Notes: a model not told the origin generated them from the sequence alone. Positions 22,083 through 34,194 are shown, counted from the first letter of the stretch. The stretch: DNA of 64,000 nt from Polytrichum commune (GCA_950295325.1 OX485809.1:2044001-2108000), one strand, 5' to 3'. Numbers and translations: made by a program.

Positions 22083-25000
22083 TTAACCATCCAAAGAGTC
22101 TAAACCTAAACCTAGAGAAAATATATTTTTGCGTACATCTGGATGTACCAATGCATATTCTCCAAACTCTGTTGCTCCAAATATACTAGCATTTACTTCA
22201 AGTTCTTCATCATGATTAAGTCCAAGACTTTGTTCAACATATTTGTATTTAACATGATCTTCTGCATTTACAGAAGGAATCGCCTCACGGCCAAAAAACT
22301 TCATATTTCCATCAGTCCACAATTCTGCACCTTCATTCCAAAAATATCCATCTTCGTTTGCTTGAGCTGCTGCAATCTTAGATTTTTGTTTTTTTTGTGA
22401 AGTGTCACCTTCAAGCACGGGTAGGTCACTTAGTGCATTTTAAAAACGATGTGCGGCATAATATAGAGAGGATTAAAATCATTTGAAATAAAAATTATAA
22501 AGGAATTTCAAATAATGAAGGGGCCATTAAATGTAGACAATCCCATTATAAGTAAGTTAGATGGACATAAAATGTGGGCCATTATTTTTTTGTAAAATTA
22601 ATATAGGGGCTGAAGATAAGGATCCTAGAAGGTATGTTTAGTATATTTGCTATGGTCTCTTATGTATTTTCTTCATAACTTTGTTTGCAATGATATTACT
22701 ATTTGCACCCTTCTTTGTTTCCATGGTTTCCCTTAACACTCGTCAATGCGTTAGGAAGTAGATTAGCTTTTATTACATAAAAGGAATATAGAGTACAAAA
22801 AATTACAGTAACTTGGACAATATAAGTAATGGAAGAGTGCAAACAAATGGGCCATTTTTGAAATTTAAGTAATTATAGGAAGGTTTTAATTTAGCCCTTG
22901 ATGGTAAATAGCCCCAAAACAAAAAAACCCTAGCCGCACGTGGTGCACAAAAATGCTTTAGAGTGACCTACCCGTACCTTCAAGAGTAGAAGCATGTTCT
23001 TTACGCTTCTTTACTAAAGATTCACTTCTTCCCACCTCACATCCGTTGTCACCATCACCATCAACATCATTGTCATCATCTTCATCATCGCTATCGTTTT
23101 CATCATCATCATCAGAAATTTTTTGAAATTTTTCTTTATCCAACCACAATGGATTTTTGTCAGGTAGAACTTGTCTAATTTTGTCCACATAATGTTCTTT
23201 CCATTTTTCAAGCCAAACTTCCATGTCCAAATTTGATTCCATCAAAATGAATTGCTCAACTCTACCACAAACGTTTTCAATCAAATGTGAAAACCCTTCC
23301 ATCACCAACATCCAATCCGAGGAAAAAAAATGACTTATCAACTTGTCAACAACTGCTCGATAACGAGCCATTCTATTTTTTGAACACATACTCCAACCAC
23401 TCGATGGCTCAATATAGTATGACTGAATACTTTGCGGTGTTCCCTTGTCATTGGCAAAATTATTTTCCAAAGAAGTATTAGGGGGGTGTCGTAAAACCAC
23501 AATGAATTGCCCAATAGGAGAAAATTTAGCAATACATTTTAGTCCATCTTTCACTACAAAGCCTGTAGTCTCTGATTGTGGACCAAAAATATATGTCCCA
23601 ACGTGTACAAAAAACTCAGAAATATTGTTCAAACCAATCAAATTTTGAATATGTTCCACATTTTCTCCAACGGGAAGCATAAAAATAACATTCCAACGTT
23701 GTACATCTCCCATCCACGATTCAATTTTTTTCATAATTGATGCATATTCTGTCTGTGTCCAATAACCATTTGTAGGCCCATTTCGACAATCAAAAACCCA
23801 TAATGCACTTCTTCCAAAAATACCACTATCATTCTTGAAAACATAACTGCCAATCTTAACTTCTGTTGAGAATCCCAAAGAATTTGTTCCTTCATGATTG
23901 AAACTCATTTTCTAATTTCCAACATCATTTCGAGGAATAAATTTTCCATTGCAAAACAGACCCAAACTACCTTCTATAATAAGTTGATGATGATCAATTA
24001 CATTACGAGGTATAAAATCAACATGCTTATGTTATTTAACATAAGCTGTTTGAGAATTGATGTGGCTCCATCGTTTCAAAAATTCATTGCCTTTTGGAAT
24101 GTCTTTGGCGAAATAGTCTAGTGCATCATTTCCACCAAATATTTCAACATCTGTCTGTAACCAATTTTTTTTCTCACCAAATGGATCAAGACGTCCAAAT
24201 TTCAACCACTTGAATGTATTCTGAATACACTCTCGACGTTTCGTAACATCACACCAATGGGCCAATTCAGGTTCACTTTTTTTTTCCATCAAACCACAAT
24301 ACTTGCTCCTTATCCACAAAGTCTGAAGTTAGCTGCTTACAAAGTAATATGTGTTCATTTGTTGTAAGACCTTGTAAAGGGCGAAGCCAACCAATGAACA
24401 TACGTGGACGCTCTGACATTGAATCTTTGATCTTCTTCCCTTTGTTTGATATTGATGATCCAAGCTCCACACTTCTATGTTTTTTTTATTTGAATATTAA
24501 TCCATTATCATATGCATCGCACATATCTTTCAACGCCTGCCAACAAGTATCTAGAAGTGTAGCCATGGATGTATAATCACGAAATTTTTCTCTCATTTGC
24601 AAAATTGAAATTTTGCCATCCCCCAACCTTGTGCCTGTAATGCTTGGCATAGAACGTAAGAATTTTTTACGGTTCTAATCTTCAGCATTAGGTCGACCAA
24701 GACTTTCCCACAATATTCTAGCTTTTTCTAACATTTCTCCCGTTGTACTATGGTACTTCCTTTCTGTTGTAATGTCATTCAATCTTGTTGATAAAAAAAG
24801 ATATGTAATGTCATTGTCATACAACACAATTGTTGCGGGTCGACACAAAAATATCTTATCATAATCTGCTTGAGAAAGCGATCCACATAAAAGATCATTT
24901 TTAGCCAAAATATTGCACGCATGTTCCACATGTTGTTCATCCACAGGTTCCCAAATAATACCGTTGAAAAAACATTGTTTTTTCTCTTCTATAGAATCTC

Positions 25001-26110
25001 CAGGCATACTCTCCAAGCATTGGAAAAAACGGTCCTTTGACCCCACACCCTTGAAGCATTTCGCTTCACTTGTATCTCCATTTGGATCTTTATAAAACAT
25101 TGGGCGTAATGTAATCCAAGAAGAGTCTACAATATGCTTATCTCGCAAGGCCTTGTAGATTTTTTAGCGTTCTCTATGTTAAGAAGACGTTGGTTAGTAA
25201 AACCATCAGTAGGAGGCCTTACATGATTCATGTCCACTATAAAAGAAAAATCTCTTCCATAGACATATCCTTCATCAATTTCATCTTGACTTGGAGGATT
25301 GAAAGACTCCTCTAAAGAACACTAATTCTATGAGCTCACCAATTTTCTTCCTTTACCTTTTGAACGTTGAGCATTTGGTTCTTGAGTTGGAGATATCAAA
25401 TCTTCTGCAGTCAATTCAAATCTAGTATCTCCCTCTTGAAGATGAGAAGGTGCCTGAGAACATACAATAAGCTCAAGTTGAGAATCAACATCCATAACAC
25501 GTTCATATGGAAATGATAATGCTCCACGCCATCTCAAATCTTTTGATGGTTCTTGTGGTTCATGCATGTATGTTTCAGTTGAAAGATTGTCAATAATTCT
25601 TGTTTGAAATCGTTGATAAGAATCCATATACTCGATCAATTTTTCCTCTTCAAGTAGACTTAGACCACGATACACTTCCAACATAGAAGTACGAATAAGT
25701 TTTTCTGAATCACTCAATTTCTTCCACCACTTTCGAGCCTTGGGAATTCCAACCACTTTCATACCATCAAGATCAACAACATCTCCAATGATGTTGGCAC
25801 ATTTCAAAACATAAGAAGAAATTGCATTTGAGACTTTTGAAACAACGAATATCTCGCAAGAATCCATATCATGTGTATAGGCAGGAGTAACAATTTTTTG
25901 AACAATTTCTCCTTTGGCCCATGCTTTAGAACACCATACTTTGTTTTCCATCCAAGGATAAGTAGAAATCTTTAGGACCACATGCTTGTCGTCGCGTGTC
26001 AGAAACCATCCATAATCCTTAAAAGCATTCGAAGGCTTCAAATGTTTATTCGGGGGGGGCCCTGGAAGGCCCACCCCCCTTGTCCCGCATGATATCACCT
26101 CCAACCTCAC
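22083..26110 (-). pseudogene. ParB-like / beta-class methyltransferase-like protein, decayed
   Basis: Read from 26110 leftward: an N-terminal region (to about 25334); a ParB-like region (25311-24680) with FIVDMNHVRPP and WEPVDEQHVEHA, the latter matching IDGQHSVEA of the 62.8-kb homologue; a linker; then a Rossmann-like part (23908-23000) with ALWVFDCRNG where DPPY-type motif IV would be and SDWMLVMEGFS...FILMESNLDME where motifs I/II would be; a long acidic run (near 23035-23120); and a C-terminal tail (22418-22083). The motif order IV then I is that of beta-class DNA methyltransferases. The DPPY motif is not conserved, so catalysis is doubtful. Damage: in-frame TAG at 25330 and 25324, A-run frameshifts near 25160 and 24285, TAG 24677, TAA 24488, TAA 24034, TAG 23914 and a MULE insertion. 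Homology to the 60-63 kb gene is seen by direct alignment; the enzyme assignment is inference. Confidence 0.6.
22416..22975. mobile_element. 560-bp MULE-type MITE inserted in the methyltransferase-like gene
   Basis: The ends are inverted repeats of about 40 bp (CACGGGTAGGTCACT... and ...AGTGACCTACCCGT). They are flanked by a perfect 9-bp target duplication ACCTTCAAG (22407-22415 and 22976-22984), the length typical of Mutator-like elements. Removing the insert and one duplication restores a continuous reading frame (…STLEG / DTSQKK…) on the minus strand, so it interrupted an exon after the gene was in place. It codes for nothing recognisable. Confidence 0.87.
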
Positions 26111-26204
26111 TTCCTACAAGCACACATAAACCATTTTAAGACATAAAAATATCCTCTAAACACATTACATTTTATACAATCACAAAAAAATTCGATTTTC
26201 TCAG

Positions 26205-26600
26205 TAAGGGTGACACATGTGCTTGACCTCTAAGCACAAGCATAAGGAAAAATTGAAATTTCTTAAGGAAGGTGAGGCATGTGCCTCACCCCTAAAACAC
26301 AAATTCACAACATAGAACTTTGTTAGATAAGGGTGAGGCATGTGCCTCACCCCTAAACAAAAATTCACAACATAGAACTTTGTTAGATAAGGGTGAGGCA
26401 TGTGCCTCACATCTAAACACAAGGTTGAGGATAAATTGAGAAATTTGAAGGACGGCTTGTACTTCACCCCTAAAAAACAAATTCAAAACATAGAATTTTG
26501 TTTGATAAGGGTGAGGCATGTGTCTTATTTCTAAACACAAGCTTAAGGAGAAATTCAGATGTTTGAAGGAGAGTGAGGCATGTGCCTCACCCCAATCAAA
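26205..26600. repeat. Palindrome array A of the 12-kb transposon (~60-bp period)
   Basis: Seven palindromes, centred near 26219, 26280, 26340, 26400, 26459, 26519 and 26580. The best have arms GGGTGAGGCA and TGCCTCACCC around a TG centre. Several are degenerate. Spacers alternate between AACACAAATTCAAAACATAG-like and AAGCTTAAGGAGAAATTGA-like sequences. The array begins about 90 bp upstream of the methyltransferase-like reading frame. Confidence 0.85.
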
Positions 26601-26609
26601 CAAATTCAA

Positions 26610-27534
26610 AACATAGAATTTTTTGCCTCTGCTTGAAAGGAAGAGAAGTGATACAATATTTTGTAATCAAGATTGAGGAAAACAAAATTCAATAATGCGG
26701 ATGAGTAATACCGATTTTGGAGGTTTATATAAGGGCAAGGGTCACATATTCCAGAGTTTGAAAAATGAGGATGAGGTAGTTATATTACATGTATATTATA
26801 TATATTAAGTATACTATAATATTTTGTAATAATTAATAAATTGTGTTGTTTTGAAAAACGAAATCAGATTTAGATCTTAATCCCAAAAAAATGAAGAGTT
26901 TAAGAATTACCTGAATGGAGTGCTGAATTGAAGTAGACTTTGAATAAAGTTGAAAATAAGCGTAAAATACGAGGGTTATTGAATAAGAGTTGGTATTGAA
27001 GCGCCTATATAAGTTGAAAGTAGAGTCGAAGATCAATTGAGCTGCAAAGGAAGACATTAGAGTTATTACAGAGTGCATTGAACGCAATAAGATGATAGAG
27101 AGCTGAAGGATCAAAAATCTGCAGCAATAAGTTAGATGATGTAGACCTAGAAAAACTTTTGAAGTTTTGAGGAACAACAATTAGAAGGAGTGAAGAGGTA
27201 CCATCGGAGAGAAACAAGAAGGTGCTGGAGTAAGAGTTGCAAGAGAAAGAGAGGCCGAAGTAGATCGGTGTTTGAGAAGAGCGGCGGAAATAAAATAGAA
27301 TTTCTATAAATATTCAATTTCATCTACATAAATATTATAAATACAAATTTATTATATATTATAGTATAAATACAAATTTATTATATATTATATTATAAAA
27401 ACATATTTACATCAATATCCATATTTTTTCATATTCAATTCAAGTATTGCTCATTTTAACGTAGGGATAACGGGAGGTTGTTTATCTTATATTCTCCCGT
27501 ATTTGGTATTTACCCTTACATATTTTAGAGCAAT
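26610..27534. promoter_or_regulatory. Spacer between divergent genes; candidate promoter region
   Basis: This AT-rich stretch separates palindrome arrays A and B and so lies in the shared upstream region of two divergent genes. TATATAAG occurs at 26726-26733 and 27006-27013. TATA-box function is only suggested by sequence and position; no coding region is supported. Confidence 0.3.
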
Positions 27535-29560
27535 GAAGCACATGCCACACCTTGTGAAGCCTTAATTGGTTATTTCAAGATTTAAAGGGGTGAGGCATAT
27601 GCCACACCTTGTGGAGCCGTAATTAGTTTTTGTTCAAGTTTTAAGGGGGTGGGGCATATGCCTCACCTTGTGAAGCAGTACTTAGTTTGTTTTCAAGTTT
27701 TAAGGGGGTGGGGATATGCCTCACCTTGTGAAGCACTAATTAGTTTTTGTTCAAGTTTTAAGGGGGTGGGGCATATGCCTCACCTTGTGAAGCAATATTT
27801 AGTTTTTTTTTTTTAAATTTAAAGGGGTGCGGCATGAGGGAAGAATAATCCAAACCAATACATGTCATTTATTGACATCCTTATACATGTAGTTACAACC
27901 AACACTTGCACAACTACTCACATTTCACAACACCAGCAAATTCAAGTAGGTGCATAACTTCATTATACATATATGTAGGTAACTACTAGGTTTTGAGACA
28001 TCCTCCTGTGGATGCGAGTTGTGTAAGAGACTGGTATTAGGTCTGGATCAACCCGGGTTCGAATCCGGTTGGTTATATTGACGGGTGCTATCCCAAATTG
28101 AGCTAGTGATAAAGCAGGAATAATCTATAGGCGGATACCAAGAAGACGTTACTACGCGGATGTGCGTAGAATCTTCGTAATTATTTTTTATTTTGAGAAA
28201 TTTGTTATTATTTATCCGTGTGAATCAATCAAACCGCTCACCTTGTGAAGCGGTACTTAGTTTTTTTTACAAGTTTTAAGGGGGTGGGGCATATGCCTCA
28301 CCTTGTGAAGCAATATTTAGTTTCTTTTTCAAATTTTAAGGGCGTGGGGCATATGCCTCACCTTGTGAAGCGGTAATTAGTTTTTGTTCAAATTTTAAGG
28401 GGGTGGGACATATGCCTCACCTTGTGAAGCGGTAATTAGTTTTTGTTCAAATTTTAAGGGGGTGGGACATATGCCTCACCTTGTGAAGCGGTAATTAGTT
28501 TTTGTTCAAATTTTAAGGGGGTGGGACATATGCCTCACCTTGTGAAGCACTACTTAGTTTTTTTAAAATTTTAAGGGGATGGGGCATATGCCTCACCTTG
28601 TGAAGCAATACTTAGTTTGTTTTCAAGTTTTAAGGGGGTGGGGCATATGCCTCACCTTGTGAAGCAATATTTAGTTTTTTTTTCAAATTTTAAGGGCGTG
28701 GGGCACATGCCTCACCTTGTGAAGCGATAATTAGTTTTTGTTCAAATTTTAAGGGGGTGGGACATATGCCTCACCTTGTGAAGCACTACTTAGTTTTTTT
28801 TCAAATTTTAAGGGGATGGGGCATATGCCTCACCTTGTGAAGCAGTACTTAGTTTGTTTTCAAATTTTAAGGGGGTGGGGCATATGCCTCACCTTGTGAA
28901 GCAATATTTAGTTTCTTTTTCAAAATTTAAGGGGGTGGGGCATATGCCTCACCTTGTGAAGCACTACTTAGTTTTTTTTCAAATTTTAAGGGAATGGGGC
29001 ATATGCCTCACCTTGTGAAGCAGTACTTAGTTTGTTTTCAAGTTTTAAGGGGGTGGGGCATATGCCTCACCTTGTGAAGCAATATTTAGTTTCTTTTTCA
29101 AATTTTAAGGGCGTGGGGCATATGCCTCACCTTGTGAAGCGGTAATTAGTTTTTGTTCAAATTTTAAGGGGGTGGGACATATGCCTCACCTTGTGAAGCG
29201 GTAATTAGTTTTTGTTCAAATTTTAAGGGGGTGGGACATATGCCTCACCTTGTGAAGCGGTAATTAGTTTTTGTTCAAATTTTAAGGGGGTGGGACATAT
29301 GCCTCACCTTGTGAAGCACTACTTAGTTTTTTTTCAAATTTTAAGGGGATGGGGCATATGCCTCACCTTGTGAAGCACTACTTAGTTTGTTTTCAAGTTT
29401 TAAGGGGGTGGGGCATATGCCTCACCTTGTGAAGCAATATTTAGTTTCTTTTTCAAATTTTAAGGGGGTGGGGCATATGCCTCACCTTGTGAAGCAGTAC
29501 TTAGTTTGTTTTCAAGTTTTAAGGGGGTGGGGCATATGCCACACCTTTCATATTCATAAT
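27535..29560. repeat. Palindrome array B of the 12-kb transposon (~59-bp period, ~28 copies)
   Basis: Units consist of GGTGGGGCATATGCCTCACC, or a variant with GGGACATATGCC, then TTGTGAAGC, a variable GGTAATTAG/ACTACTTAG/AATATTTAG segment, a T-rich stretch and TTTTAAGGG. Five copies lie at 27540-27830 and about 23 at 28232-29560, split by non-array DNA with a SINE (27832-28232). Neighbouring units show higher-order similarity, indicating block duplication. The palindrome is related to that of array A (GGCA/TGCC core, CTCACC arm). Confidence 0.88.
27999..28190 (+). mobile_element. tRNA-derived SINE (192 bp)
   Basis: Flanked by an 8-bp direct repeat TTTTGAGA (27991-27998 and 28191-28198). A canonical RNA polymerase III B box GGTTCGAATCC is at 28056-28066, with a plausible A box (GGATGCGAGTTG) about 45 nt upstream. 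The 3' end is T/A-rich. It has no coding capacity. It lies in the interruption of palindrome array B. Confidence 0.75.
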
Positions 29561-29882
29561 TAGCTTTGTTCGAGTTTAAGGGGTGGAAAGGAAAGGTTGA
29601 GGCACATACTCCGAAGTAGTAAGTAACTTTATCTAAAGTTTAAAGAAGTGAGGTACATTTCATACCTCCAATTACACACCATAACTTCATCTAATAGATT
29701 GTCAATTGAGTCTTACCTATATATTTTACGGTTCAACAAAAGAAGGCTAATATATGTTTTATTTCTTTCATTACATAATTTGTTACTTAAGTTATATAAC
29801 TTCTCAAATATTTTTAATATGTACTTATCAATGTTTATTTCTTCTTTTTCATCAGACTTTGATATATCATGAAATAAGTTAC
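29561..29882 (+). other. Leader region of the DDE transposase gene
   Basis: About 320 bp between the last array unit (a diverged copy near 29532) and the ATG at 29883. It is AT-rich. The reading frame is open upstream of the ATG from about 29754, but the sequence there looks non-coding. Confidence 0.35.
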
Positions 29883-32800
29883 ATGGATCCTTATTTGGAT
29901 TCAATGGAACGTGAAGATGAAGGTGGATCTCCTTCATTCATTCGACATTGTGCAAATAGAAGTTTTGAGATGCAAAATGAATATCTTCTTAATTACGAAG
30001 AATTATTGGAGGACCGAAGGTTTGTTTATCTTTACGACATTCATGGCAAAGAAGTTGGAAAAGGTCTCTTACAAGATATGGTTGTCGGTGATATATTACA
30101 TGATAAACCAATATCTCCAGATGATGCAGTGATTTTCATACAAGGTATTACAGTCCCGGAGACTCGGGTTCATGAATTGAATTTGACATTTATGAGTGAT
30201 TGCCTTCACAAGTTTATTCGATGGCCTAGAAGTCAAATCAAACAATTTCAACTACCAACAACTCCTAATTTGCATTTACCTCATATACATTGTACTCCAT
30301 CACCTCTTATGAGCCAAATGTCAAATACTTCTACTTATGATCGTTCATCTTTTGAACACACTATGGAAGGGTTACCCGAATCTCATGCTCGTCGTCCATA
30401 TGTTCATAAAACTCGAGCAAACAAAAAATCTAAGGGTCCTCGCATCCTAGGAATTTCCAGAGCTGATAAAGTTACTTTAATTGATGTACGTGAAGCAAAA
30501 ATTAAAAGGCCTTGTAAAAAACAATGCCTCCAAAATATAAATGAACATGATATTTTATCTTTGCGATATCAAGCATTGGGTATGACAAAGTATAAAGATA
30601 GAGCATGTTGGATCTTAACTACTCTTCGAGGATTCAGAGTTTCGTGTCCAACTGCACCAATGAAGATGAAATTCGAAGCAAGAATAGTTGGACAAAAGGT
30701 TTGCATTGCATGTTTTGCAAATGCAGTGGGATATTCACTTCGAAGGTTGAATTCTACTTTATCAGAAATACGAGAAATTCATGTGATAGATGTTTTTCAT
30801 GGAAATTGCGGAAAGAGACAAGAAGCTACTCATATTAGTATGGCCCGAACACATTTTGAGTCATATATTAAGTTTTTTGGAGAACCTCAACCTCATCGCC
30901 AGGTTCGTCGAAAATCCGATGGACAAAATGTTGAAGTGATTTGTCTACCTATGAATGTACGTCAATCTGAAGTATGGACTGCTATAAATAATGCATTGGA
31001 ACGTATGGGTGAAGCTAAAGTTGGATTGTCAACTTTTAAGAAAATGTGGAAACAAGAATATACCAATGTACATGTTCCCACAGAATCAAGATTTTCAAAA
31101 TGTCAGATTTGTTGGGAATACAAAGGGAGTATTAAGGCAATGCCTAATGAACGTATGAAGCAGACTATTCAACAATCTTATAATCTCCATATTGATTTGA
31201 CCATGGAAGAAAGAAAAGATTATAGTCGAGCACGACAAGCAGCAATTGAAAGCCCTGATGATATCATGACTCTCATTATTGATGGTATGGACCAAAATAC
31301 TACAATTGTGCCTAGATTCAAACAAACGGTAAAAGACATTGAGTCTCGATTTGTAAAGACTCATTTATGTGGAGTCCTTGTTCATGGCATTGGTTTATAT
31401 TGTCATATATGGGTGGATTCTCATCACAAGCATGATAGTAATCAAGTGGTTACATCTATTATGAAAGTGTTATGTGATGTAAAGCACCGAAAATGACGAC
31501 TGTCACCTGTACTTCGCATCCAAGCAGATAATTGTGGGAGAAAAAACAAGAATGTATATATTCTTGGTCTTTGTGCAATTCTAGTAGCCTTTGGATTCTT
31601 TAAAGAGATTCAATTATCATTTCTGATAGTAGGTCATATTCATGAGGATATTGATCAACGTTTTAGCTATATATCTTCAGCTTTGAAGCGACAAGATATT
31701 GACTCCTTAGATGAAATGTTACAAATTATTCGTGAACGTCCTACCTTTACTGAACCATTTATTCATGCAGAGCATCTTGAATATATAAGAGATTGGAAGA
31801 GTTTCATTACACCGTATTTGCGAGAAGATGCATTTGTTGGGATTAGTAAACCCCATCATTTTAGATTTTATATGCAAGATAATAAGCCACATGTTCAATA
31901 CAAAGACTATGCAAGGTCTCTATTATGGATTCCTGAAAATGGACATATTTGTCTTTCTGAAATTCCAAATGTTCGCCTTCAAATTCCCTTAGCACCCATT
32001 GCTGAGCCAGAAGATAGGGAATTAAGGGCTTTGAATGATTTCATTTTACTAAAAGAACGACATATTGCACGCTACATGGACATTGAGAAGAATCTTCTTG
32101 CTATTGAAGCAACTGATAGGTTCATTTCTTATTTGAAAGATTTTCCCTTGCAAAATCACTTTGAGGCCACTTCTGCACCATTTTGGCCTCTTTTGGAAAA
32201 TTTTCCAACCATATATACATTGTCCAGTACCACAAGAAGTGCAACCACTAGATTCTCAAGTAATGGATATTTTGCAATCACTTCCTCCTGTGATGGAGAC
32301 ATCTTATTTTGGACCTCGTTCCCAAATGCCAAGAGGACATCGCATTCGTGGTTCTTCAAATAATGTACGAGGGCAAGGTAGAAGAAGAGAAGGAAATGTA
32401 GAACAAGTGGATGAACAAATAAATAGCGGGCAAACAAATGAACGACAAGGAAGTCAAGGCCGTGAACAAGGAGGACGAGTTAGAGGGGGACGTGGAAGGG
32501 GACGAAGTGAACACCAAGGCAATGCACCCAATTTATTCATATCCAATGATAATGCAATTGACCGGTTTTCTACATTTGATCCGCATCAAGATGTGAAGGT
32601 GGGAATGGTTGTAGCAATGGAAACCGATGATATTGATCGACACTTAGGGATTCCTTTTTTTGTGGCAAAGGTGCTTTCTTTAAGTCAACAAGCTTGTGAG
32701 AATAGTGTTGCAAACGTTTTATGGTATCAACCTAAAATGCCAAGAGGATTACAAGATGAAGAAGGGAAGTTTCACAATCGGTATACAAATTGTATACAAC

Positions 32801-32985
32801 GTGCTTGGGAATCCTCTCGAGAACCACATGATTATATTCCGATTGGTTCAGTTTTTACTTCTTGGCATAATACTGTTGGGACCCAAAATTTGATTACCGT
32901 TTTGGGCATAAGAACTGAGAAAGAGTTAAAAATTCCCAATGGTGAAAATTTTCATTTTGAATATCACCTAAACCTTTTAGAATAG
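29883..32985 (+). pseudogene. DDE transposase of the DUF7869-like type, decayed
   Basis: From ATG 29883 (MDPYLDSMERED) the frame runs to TGA at 31494-31496, continues in the same frame to about 32195, then shifts by one base and ends at 32985. The catalytic triad can be read: D in TLIIDGMDQN (about residue 467), D in IQADNCGRKNKN (549) and E in VGHIHEDIDQRF (588). These motifs match the animal and plant protein family annotated as DUF7869. A zinc-ribbon-like CxxC..HxxxxH pattern near CQICWEY precedes the core. After the shift come an RGG-rich linker (32380-32520) and a terminal beta-rich module with KVGMVVAMETD and PFFVAKVLS. AATAAA at 33046 is a likely poly(A) signal. The TGA (AAA TGA CGA) is explained by one C-to-T change. 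This is the presumed transposase of the element; it is probably inactive. Confidence 0.72.
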
Positions 32986-33516
32986 ATTTGTAATATTAGC
33001 TTCAACTTTGTACTTTCCACATCTTTAAATGTTATGTATTTTTTTAATAAAATATAATATTGAAGTTGAAACTTGTCAATGGATTGATGTGAATGGGATT
33101 CATTCTATCTTATTGATGACCTATTATTTATTGGTGTTCTTTGTGTAATTAGAAATTCAAACTTGTTCATATGCAATGATGTTTGCCCACAGTATAGCAT
33201 GGAGAAAATACTTGAATTTCTTATCTTGACCATAGAATATGTATTTAATATTCTTGGCTTTATAACCATATTCAAATCAATAAAATATAATTATACATAA
33301 CTCCCATAAAATGAATTCCTCATCTTATTGTAGGATGAAGTCTTTTTACAAAAATCATCAAATTGTAATTTAATTAATGACCAATAACATTGATCTAAAT
33401 GTACCCATATTTATAAAAAATTTATTTATAGCCAATACAATTATAATATGGTCATATTTTCATTGAAATCTATGCGTTTCCAATAATTTGTTCATGTGCA
33501 CTTTTACATATTGAAT
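32986..33516. other. 3' flank of the transposase gene inside the element
   Basis: Very AT-rich, with a poly(A) signal near the start and subterminal repeats (TTCATGTGCACTTTTA at about 33491) next to the right terminal repeat. No other gene. Confidence 0.45.
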
Positions 33517-33589
33517 TGCACTTTTAACGAAACCGGTGTTCTTCGAGGATCATTTCAAAACATGGCAATTAGTGGAAGTTAATTCTTGC

Positions 33590-34194
33590 AAAGATAAAAA
33601 AACAACTTAATCCAAAAGGAAACTCCTTGAATGCCTCACATGCTTGCATGACAAGTTCTCTAAGACTCATCAAGCCACCAAATCCTTCCTGTATCTCCCT
33701 CAAAAACTGGCATGCCGAGATATTTAATCTCCAACATTGAGAGGTTGCTTAATCCAAGATGAAACTCCTCCAATGCCTCACATGCTTGCAAGTGAAGTTT
33801 CTAGAGACTCTTCAAACAACAAAATCCTTCCTATGTCTCCTTCAAAGACCGTGATTTAGAGAAATTCAATTCCTCCAGTGTTGAGAAGTTGCTAAATCCA
33901 AGATGAGCTCCTCCGATGCAACACATTCCCACATGTCAAGTATCTCAGATTTGTCAGGCCACCAAATCCCTCCAGTATCTAATTCAAAGACCGGTATGCA
34001 AAGAAATCTTGTTCCTCCAAAAATGAGAGGTTCCTTAGTCCAAAACAAAACTCTTTCAATGCCTCACATGCTTGCAAGACTAGCTTCTTGAGCTTCGTCT
34101 AACCACCAAATTCTTCCAATATCTCCTTGAAAGACTGGCATTTAAAGAAATCCAATTCCTTCAACGTTGAGAGGTTGTTTAATCCAAGAGGAAA
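33590..34194 (-). pseudogene. Decayed distal LRR units of the kinase-NB-ARC-LRR gene
   Basis: On the minus strand about four further copies of the 144-bp LRR unit can be followed downstream of the present stop codon, but with substitutions and indels. They show the gene once encoded a longer LRR domain. The transposon at 21544-33540 ends about 50 bp away. Confidence 0.65.

Larger units (their letters stand above)
21544..33540. mobile_element. 12.0-kb DNA transposon with DDE transposase and ParB/methyltransferase-like gene
   Basis: Perfect 24-bp terminal inverted repeats lie at 21544-21567 (AACACCGGTTTCGTTA...) and 33517-33540. Subterminal GTGCAC/CATGTGCA motifs occur inside both. A 4-bp target duplication CTTC flanks them (21540-21543 and 33541-33544). 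Inside, two genes diverge from a central palindrome array: a ParB/methyltransferase-like gene on the minus strand (22083-26110) and a DDE transposase on the plus strand (29883-32985). Both carry stop codons and frameshifts, a 560-bp MULE-like insertion splits the first, and a SINE sits in the array. It is therefore a full-length but dead copy. It landed about 50 bp beyond the decayed end of the LRR gene. Confidence 0.88.

Noticed and set aside
25312-25339. Intron with GTGAGC donor and TTCTTTAG acceptor in the 22-26 kb gene
   Set aside because: Only 28 nt long, too short for plant splicing, and the same reading frame continues through it; nonsense mutations are the simpler reading.
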